Below, piece by piece: positions 7,070 to 11,110 of a stretch of DNA of 11,110 bases (position 1 is its first letter; each line of letters opens with the position of its first letter). The DNA lies in assembly GCA_021845465.1 (NCBI GenBank), contig JAKBRL010000028.1, positions 1 to 11,110 of the forward strand. Direction: 5' to 3'. The translations under genes were made by a program, and so were the position numbers. Under the pieces are notes generated by a model that saw only the letters and a program-made list of their open reading frames with translations, had not been told where the DNA came from and made no database searches. The stretch is from Microcaldota archaeon. Lineage in GTDB: Archaea; Micrarchaeota; Micrarchaeia; Micrarchaeales; CABMGC01.

Positions 7070-7076
7070 CACCTCC
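7070..7076 (-). promoter_or_regulatory. Consensus ribosome binding site GGAGGTG
   Basis: On the minus strand this heptamer is a full complement to the archaeal 16S rRNA 3' end and is spaced six bases from the ATG at 7063. It is the best Shine-Dalgarno match I noticed in the window and is the reason the 27-codon frame is called. Confidence 0.55.
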
Positions 7077-7096
7077 GCGTGGTGAAAGAACATCTT

Positions 7097-7246
7097 CTAA
7101 TCCATACTTGTAGCGGCGGTTTCCGACAGCATTTTCTTCTGGAACCTTTTTAGCTCACGCCCATGCATCTCGGCCCAGATTTCAAAAAGTGAAGGCCAGA
7201 AATAAATACTCCCATTCACAGAGCAGCAGACAACAGCAAATCTCAT
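7097..7246 (-). CDS. Putative 49-aa protein, first frame of a mini-operon
   Basis: The ATG at 7246 opens 49 codons ending in TAG at 7099-7097. The product starts with a short hydrophobic, Cys-containing stretch (MRFAVVCCSVNGSIYFWPSL) and ends in a charged, probably helical tail (GRELKRFQKK). Codons look protein-like. A TATA box at 7271-7278 is centred about 29 nt upstream of the ATG, predicting a leaderless or nearly leaderless mRNA, and the only ORF downstream on that mRNA is the 27-aa one. No homology is recognised. It is supported only by promoter position and reading-frame quality. Without it, 6988-7316 would hold no gene apart from the 27-aa frame. Confidence 0.38.
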   Translation of the reverse strand: MRFAVVCCSVNGSIYFWPSLFEIWAEMHGRELKRFQKKMLSETAATSMD

Positions 7247-7259
7247 TTAAGTGCAATGC

Positions 7260-7278
7260 TATGCACGTGCATATAAAA
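7260..7278 (-). promoter_or_regulatory. TATA box overlapped by a perfect 14-bp palindrome (candidate operator)
   Basis: TATGCACGTGCATA at 7260-7273 is an exact palindrome. It lies immediately downstream of, and overlaps by three bases, the minus-strand TATA box TTTTATAT (7278-7271). A regulator bound there would block TFB/RNA polymerase recruitment, so it is placed like an archaeal repressor site for the 49-aa/27-aa mini-operon. The binding protein is unknown. Confidence 0.5.
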
Positions 7279-7316
7279 TACCGCATGGAAATAACAGAAC
7301 TTTTGCTAAGGGAACT

Positions 7317-7580
7317 CTATTCCTTTTTACTTTTTTTGAGAAAGTTTCGCATTAATAATATAACAAACATAGTCAAAAAACCAGCTATAAGAAGCACTAA
7401 AAATTCAATACATAGACTATTTATTGACAATAGGGAAACAAGAGCAGATACTGTTGCAAAAAATAACAAAAAGATAGTTGCCAAAAACAGGATTATGGTT
7501 GCTCTTTCAAGCCTTTCAGAACCTTCTGCTAATCGATTAATTGCATCATCTGTCGTGCCTTTATTCTTTTTGGGCGGCAT
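7317..7580 (-). CDS. Small two-TM membrane protein (87 aa), unknown function
   Basis: The protein has a charged N-terminus (PPKKNKGTTDD, then an amphipathic helix around residues 12-26), two strong membrane segments (about 28-51 and 56-77) and a Lys-rich C-terminus (RNFLKKSKKE). Both ends would be cytoplasmic by the positive-inside rule. No catalytic motif or known family is visible. The ATG at 7580 has no obvious ribosome site; a TATA-like TTTTTATGG on the minus strand around 7610-7618 would put the transcript start a few bases upstream, so a short or absent leader is likely. It is divergent from the GT2 glycosyltransferase gene, with 63 bp between them, so the two may share a regulatory region. 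It could be a partner of the glycosyltransferase, but that rests on position only. Confidence 0.72.
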   Translation of the reverse strand: MPPKKNKGTTDDAINRLAEGSERLERATIILFLATIFLLFFATVSALVSLLSINSLCIEFLVLLIAGFLTMFVILLMRNFLKKSKKE

Positions 7581-7600
7581 ATCAACCGTAAGTATATTTT

Positions 7601-7629
7601 ACCTCAAACCATAAAAACGCTTTCAGCTA
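7601..7629. repeat. Direct repeat copy 1, between the 87-aa and GT2 genes; contains the GT2 TATA box
   Basis: Aligned with 9001-9030, this copy matches at 28 of 30 columns: one substitution (A7617 versus G9017) and one single-base gap after CTTTC. It begins ACCTCAAACCATAAAA. The ATAAAA at 7611-7616 is centred about 30 nt before the GT2 ATG at 7644, so this copy probably acts as the glycosyltransferase promoter, and possibly as a divergent promoter for the 87-aa gene. Confidence 0.75.
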
Positions 7630-7643
7630 TACATAACTATTGT

Positions 7644-8963
7644 ATGGTATTTAATATGCTGTTGTTTGCAATACTTGTAGCGTATACTGTCATATGGCTC
7701 TCGACCAACTTATACAATTTATACCCTCTATTGAATTATCACTTGAAAAGAAAAAAATTCGCAGTTGCCGGAAGCACACATAATCTGCCGAGCCGGCTTC
7801 CAAAAATCTCGGTACTCCTTCCTGCCTACCACGAAGAATCGGTGTTGCCATACAGCATAAAAAGGATATTCGAATCTGATTATCCATCCAGACTTCTGGA
7901 AGTAATAGTGTTAACTGAAAAGGATGATCTTGGTACAATCACTGTGGTCAACAACCTAATCAAAAAATATGGTATAAAACACCTCCGAATCAAGGAAGAA
8001 GGCTTACCGCGTGGCAAGCCGAGAGCTCTAAATTTCGGTTTAAAGTACATTACAGGAAGTATAGTGGGTGTCATAGACGCAGAGGATATAATCGACAAGA
8101 AATTATTTAAAAAAGTAGTTGCACTCATGAATTCTGGTTATGATGCTGTACAAGGGGTTTTGGATATGGTAAATGACCGCGACGGATTTACGAATATGCA
8201 CATGAGAGCGGAATACAGGTATTGGTACCATGTATATATGCCTGCACTTACGTATTCGAACTTTCCTGTTCCGCTTGGCGGAACCACAAATTTTTTTCAA
8301 AAAAATATATTGAAAGAGTTAAAAGGGTGGGATCCTTTCAACGTCACAGAAGACTTTGATCTGGGAATACGTCTGTACAATGAACACAAGAAGGTAGGTA
8401 TAGCTTTCGATATGTTAGGGAAGAGAGCTAGTGACAGTCTATTCCATAACAAATACGACTTTTCAATGATGAACTCTGTTACACTGGAAGAATCCCCAAC
8501 AACCTTTATGGGCTGGCTTCGGCAAAGGACGCGATGGCAGAGAGGAAAGATACAGACTCTAAAAAAAATAATAAACGATCCCCCTGATAGTTTTCTTAAT
8601 AAAATCCATTCTGTAATGATGTCTCTAGTGCCACATATGGGACTAATAAATCTAACAGGAATAATTTTATCTGTTTTAGCCTTCTTTATCAAGACACCAC
8701 TCCCACCATGGATATACTATCTGTTTGGATTTAACATTATAATGTTTGTGTTTTATTGCGCAATGCAAGGGTACGGATATCTTACATCTGTGAATAGAAA
8801 TAGGAGGTATAGAATCCTAAAGGCGCTATTCGTAGGATTTACTACCCCTATTTATTGGGCTATGCAATGGGGTGCAGATATACGTGCTATCAAGCACGAA
8901 TATCTAGGCGCTAAAGTCTTTTGGGAAAAGACCGCTCATTCAGGGGCGCATATTAGAAAATAG
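7644..8963 (+). CDS. GT2-family membrane glycosyltransferase (BcsA/hyaluronan synthase-like)
   Basis: This enzyme should transfer a sugar from a nucleotide-activated donor to a growing glycan or lipid acceptor at the membrane. The 439-residue protein has an N-terminal membrane helix (about 5-30), a cytoplasmic GT-A catalytic domain starting KISVLLPAYHEE (54-65), and C-terminal membrane segments (about 325-348, 354-378, 393-410). Key motifs of processive GT2 enzymes are present: DAED at 145-148 (nucleotide and metal binding), TED at 235-237 (D237 as catalytic base) and QRTRW at 294-298 (the QxxRW acceptor/product motif). There is no PilZ or other regulatory domain. The start ATG at 7644 lacks a Shine-Dalgarno sequence and sits about 30 nt from a TATA element, so the mRNA is probably leaderless; ATG at 7656 is an alternative. 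The gene is more AT-rich than SMC and lies between two direct repeats, hinting at separate acquisition. The product glycan is unknown. Confidence 0.9.
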   Translation: MVFNMLLFAILVAYTVIWLSTNLYNLYPLLNYHLKRKKFAVAGSTHNLPSRLPKISVLLPAYHEESVLPYSIKRIFESDYPSRLLEVIVLTEKDDLGTITVVNNLIKKYGIKHLRIKEEGLPRGKPRALNFGLKYITGSIVGVIDAEDIIDKKLFKKVVALMNSGYDAVQGVLDMVNDRDGFTNMHMRAEYRYWYHVYMPALTYSNFPVPLGGTTNFFQKNILKELKGWDPFNVTEDFDLGIRLYNEHKKVGIAFDMLGKRASDSLFHNKYDFSMMNSVTLEESPTTFMGWLRQRTRWQRGKIQTLKKIINDPPDSFLNKIHSVMMSLVPHMGLINLTGIILSVLAFFIKTPLPPWIYYLFGFNIIMFVFYCAMQGYGYLTSVNRNRRYRILKALFVGFTTPIYWAMQWGADIRAIKHEYLGAKVFWEKTAHSGAHIRK

Positions 8964-9000
8964 CTTTATTGTCCCTAAAAACCAATTAAATATTGGAACT

Positions 9001-9030
9001 ACCTCAAACCATAAAAGCGCTTTCCAGCTA
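9001..9030. repeat. Direct repeat copy 2, downstream of the GT2 gene
   Basis: This is the near-identical partner of 7601-7629, 1400 bp away, in the gap between the convergent GT2 and 155-aa genes. It keeps the ATAAAA TATA-like core, but no plausible gene starts downstream of it on the plus strand. The rest of 8964-9160 holds no convincing gene. Confidence 0.75.
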
Positions 9031-9160
9031 CAACTGATAATAAGCCGGCGAACAATAATACCCATCCATATATTTGCAATTCTCTTAAGGATAATATAAC
9101 TGGCTCCTACCAGTAACCAGAATCAGAACATCCCGATAAAACATCCTGCTATTCTCCTAT

Positions 9161-9628
9161 CTACTCTCTTTTCATATTATTAAGGAAATGCAGGAGTGTA
9201 CCCTCTGTATTAAGCGATTTTAGCTTATGCCTGAAACACATCGCAGAGCATGAAACTGCAGCCATCAACCCTGCAATACCTTTAATCAGATCTCCATCTG
9301 CCATAACCATCGCAGACTGCCATGCAGTCAGGCTTCCCAGAGCACCGTACATGCCAGCCTTGCTGCTGTTTTTAAGCATTTCATTTGATAACGCCTCCAA
9401 AAACAGATCCTTCGGAATCATAGTATTTCCGAACTTCTTCTCTTCTTCTGCAACAAGCGATGCAATTCCGAGAGAAAGCGCCGCCATACCGAACAATCCG
9501 CCTCCTGTATTATTTCCCATATAAATATTGCTGAGGCTAAAGGCCGAGGCAGCAGCAGCAAAAGACCTAACTCCGCCGCTAATCTCTCCTGCATTACTCA
9601 TACTATTGATAATCTTTTTATAATACAT
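9161..9628 (-). CDS. Hydrophobic Ala/Gly-rich protein (155 aa), unknown function
   Basis: I do not recognise this family. The protein has a short basic N-terminus (MYYKKIINSM), an Ala/Ser/Gly-rich region (GEISGGVRSFAAAASAFS) and three moderately hydrophobic stretches (about 43-60, 92-110, 114-132). It ends in a charged tail (FRHKLKSLN and LNNMKRE). It may be an integral membrane or membrane-associated protein; the helices are weak because of many Gly and Ala. Expression signals are good: a TATA box at 9682-9689 and AAGGAGAG with GGAG five bases before the ATG at 9628, giving a leader of about 32 nt. It lies downstream of the phosphatase-nucleotidyltransferase gene on the same strand but with its own promoter. 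An alternative start is ATG at residue 10. It ends in TAG. Confidence 0.72.
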   Translation of the reverse strand: MYYKKIINSMSNAGEISGGVRSFAAAASAFSLSNIYMGNNTGGGLFGMAALSLGIASLVAEEEKKFGNTMIPKDLFLEALSNEMLKNSSKAGMYGALGSLTAWQSAMVMADGDLIKGIAGLMAAVSCSAMCFRHKLKSLNTEGTLLHFLNNMKRE

Positions 9629-9681
9629 GAGCTCTCCTTCCTACGGATATCATGCAATTAAAGTAGCATCTTCTGATATTT

Positions 9682-9689
9682 ATTTTATA
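9682..9689 (-). promoter_or_regulatory. TATA box for the 155-aa gene
   Basis: Reading the minus strand, GTATAAAATAAATA contains TATAAAAT, close to the archaeal consensus. It predicts a transcript start near 9660 and a leader of about 32 nt carrying the GGAG at 9637-9634. It lies in the 119-bp gap after the upstream fusion gene, so the 155-aa gene need not be cotranscribed with it. Confidence 0.55.
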
Positions 9690-9747
9690 CAGGCCAAGCC
9701 CAGCGAATGCAGAATGGAAACATTCAGGTGCACAACATAGCATAATA

Positions 9748-11028
9748 CTAAGAAGAGCTCTTATCTACAAAATTTCTTTTAGAAGAGTAATCCTTCTCAG
9801 CATTCTTCAGCGCTTCTATGGTATTTATCTGGTGCCACTCGGCATCTGTAAGGTATCCATACATATTGAGAGTATCTGCAGACTTCTGCATAAAATCCTT
9901 TTCAAAAGAAAAGGCAGAATCGGCAGGAAACTTCTCAATTATCCTCGGATTGATTATATATCTTCCAAGGTTGACTATTCCTGAAAGGCTTTCCGGATTC
10001 TCAGGCTTCTCAAGAAACCTTGTTACCTTGCCATCGGCAAGCTCAACAACCCCGCTGCCCCTGACATCATCAACCCTCTTAAGCAAAAGTGTTATATCAG
10101 AATTCATTTTCTTGTGGAACTCATACGCTCCGGCAAGGTCCGTTTCCATCATGTCATCTCCGTTTGCCACAAAGACATCAGAATCGGAGTACATCTTTCT
10201 TATTGCTCCAAGCCCCATCCTCATTCCTCCTCCAGTTCCTAGAGGCTCTCTCTCCCTTACATACTCTATCTCAACGCCAAGCATCGAGCCATCTCCAAGA
10301 TATCTCTCTATAATCTCCCCCTTGTATCCTATCGATACGTATATCTTAAGGATACCATTCCGCTTGAACTCAGACACAAGGTGGCCTATAAGCGGCCTGC
10401 CTCCAACCTCTGCCATGGGCTTGGGGATCTCATCTGTAAGGGGAAGCATCCTTTTCCCCCTTCCTCCGGCAAGGATAAGCCCTATCTTAGGGACCTTAAG
10501 CTCGCTGGGATTCGGATTATCTCCATTCTTCTTTATTATATCAAGAACCTCTCCAAAGTCCTTCGCGTCAAAATCGCCATGAACTCCCTCATCGCCTCTC
10601 ACACATATGGTGGCTATCCCTGCCCTTCTTCCGGCTTCTACATCCATACGGCTGTTCCCGACAAAAAACGACCTTGACATATCTATATCAAACTCGTCAA
10701 AGGCCTTCTTCAGCATTCCAGTATTCGGCTTCCTGCAGGCGCATCCCTCTCCGGGAAGGTGCGGACAGTAATATACCGCATCTATCCTTCCTCCATGGCT
10801 CTCCACCTCCCTCCTTATCTTGTCATGCATTCCTTCCAGGTCTTTTCCGGTGAAGTAGCCCCTGCCTACTCCCGACTGGTTTGTAATTATTATTATGTAA
10901 TGGTCTTCTGACAGCTCTGCAAGAGGCAGAAACACATCTGGATATATCTCTATCTCGCCGGCATTCTTGCAGTAAGGGCAATCCCTGTTCAAGGTACCGT
11001 CTCTATCCACGAATACGGCAGGCTTCAT
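9748..11028 (-). CDS. Fused GmhB-type HAD phosphatase / sugar-1-phosphate nucleotidyltransferase
   Basis: Numbering is from ATG 11028; TTG at 11037 would add three residues. Residues ~1-170 are a HAD-IIIA phosphatase of the GmhB/HisB-N type. They contain DRDGT at 8-12 (D8, D10), TNQSG at 49-53, and the zinc-binding C88-x-H90...C96-x-C98 seen in GmhB, then K100 and VGNSRMDVEAG at 123-133. Position 125 is Asn where the family usually has Asp. Residues ~181-410 are a GT-A-fold nucleotidyltransferase: GLILAGGRGKRM at 183-194, IPKP at 201-204, NGDD at 289-292 and EKP at 340-342. In the GDP-heptose route, GmhB makes heptose-1-phosphate and HddC activates it with GTP. This fusion would join those two steps, but mannose-type or other sugars are possible. 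It ends in TAG. A TATA box (11057-11064) puts the transcript start close to the start codon. Confidence 0.9.
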   Translation of the reverse strand: MKPAVFVDRDGTLNRDCPYCKNAGEIEIYPDVFLPLAELSEDHYIIIITNQSGVGRGYFTGKDLEGMHDKIRREVESHGGRIDAVYYCPHLPGEGCACRKPNTGMLKKAFDEFDIDMSRSFFVGNSRMDVEAGRRAGIATICVRGDEGVHGDFDAKDFGEVLDIIKKNGDNPNPSELKVPKIGLILAGGRGKRMLPLTDEIPKPMAEVGGRPLIGHLVSEFKRNGILKIYVSIGYKGEIIERYLGDGSMLGVEIEYVREREPLGTGGGMRMGLGAIRKMYSDSDVFVANGDDMMETDLAGAYEFHKKMNSDITLLLKRVDDVRGSGVVELADGKVTRFLEKPENPESLSGIVNLGRYIINPRIIEKFPADSAFSFEKDFMQKSADTLNMYGYLTDAEWHQINTIEALKNAEKDYSSKRNFVDKSSS

Positions 11029-11056
11029 AAAAACCAATAATCATTCATATCGAAAG

Positions 11057-11064
11057 AATATAAA
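11057..11064 (-). promoter_or_regulatory. TATA box for the phosphatase-nucleotidyltransferase gene
   Basis: TTTATATT on the minus strand is centred about 24 nt from TTG 11037 and about 32 nt from ATG 11028. The predicted start site lies between or at these codons, giving a leaderless TTG or a very short leader to the ATG. I prefer ATG because the protein then begins MKPAVFVDRDGT, as usual for this family. Nothing else is visible from 11065 to 11110. Confidence 0.5.
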
Positions 11065-11110
11065 TCCTAATCCTATACAAGTGCAAATTCCTCTAAATAA
11101 TATTCCAAAT

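Noticed and set aside
7189..7614. 141-aa plus-strand ORF
   Set aside because: It is antisense to the 87-aa two-TM gene and to the 49-aa frame; its basic, low-complexity product has no recognisable features.
8940..9065. 41-aa hydrophobic minus-strand frame beginning MGIIVRRLII, extendable upstream past a TGA
   Set aside because: No ribosome site or promoter, it overlaps the GT2 3' end, and AT-rich DNA readily gives hydrophobic chance frames.
9818..10582. 254-aa plus-strand ORF
   Set aside because: It is a shadow of the phosphatase-nucleotidyltransferase gene, whose motifs fix the minus strand as coding.
1..11110. CRISPR array, insertion sequence or transposase
   Set aside because: No regularly spaced repeats, no DDE/tyrosine recombinase motifs, and no terminal inverted repeats with target duplications were seen; the only long direct repeat is the pair flanking GT2.

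Overview
The window looks archaeal. The signs are a class II tRNA-Leu with no encoded CCA, a signal peptidase I with a Ser/His/Asp rather than Ser/Lys active site, TATA boxes about 25 nt upstream of several start codons (leaderless or short-leader mRNAs), TTG starts, and an SMC condensin. Compact small genes and many hypotheticals would fit a DPANN/ARMAN-type (Micrarchaeota-like) genome, but nothing here fixes the lineage; that is inference.

Layout, left to right. At 1-2194 everything runs on the minus strand. A HAD nucleotidase-like gene is cut by the left edge (266-1). Upstream of it lies a small membrane-protein frame interrupted by one in-frame amber codon (726-376), then an APH/choline-kinase-family phosphotransferase (1632-730). 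Next come two tiny overlapping frames that look like gene remnants (1891-1745 and 2037-1888), next to tRNA-Leu(CAG) (2194-2109). At 2386-6987, on the plus strand, are SMC (1134 aa) and a three-TM signal peptidase I with a long, sequon-rich extracellular insertion. At 6980-7580, on the minus strand, are a two-TM 87-aa protein and, below it, a putative mini-operon of 49-aa and 27-aa ORFs. That mini-operon has a TATA box overlapped by a perfect 14-bp palindrome and a consensus GGAGGTG ribosome binding site. At 7644-8963, on the plus strand, is a GT2 membrane glycosyltransferase bracketed by a ~30-bp near-identical direct repeat (7601 and 9001). At 9161-11028, on the minus strand, are a 155-aa hydrophobic protein of unknown function and a fused GmhB-type sugar-bisphosphate phosphatase/sugar-1-phosphate nucleotidyltransferase.

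Functional reading: SMC (chromosome organisation) and signal peptidase (protein secretion) are core genes. The phosphatase-nucleotidyltransferase would make an NDP-activated sugar, and the GT2 enzyme could use an activated sugar to build a surface glycan. The signal peptidase carries ten N-glycosylation sequons on its extracellular side, so a cell-surface glycosylation theme is plausible, though the genes are not in one operon. By eye, the SMC, signal peptidase and fusion genes share AGG/AGA/ATA-rich codon use, while the GT2, 87-aa and left-edge genes are more AT-rich and mixed, which suggests accessory islands around core genes.
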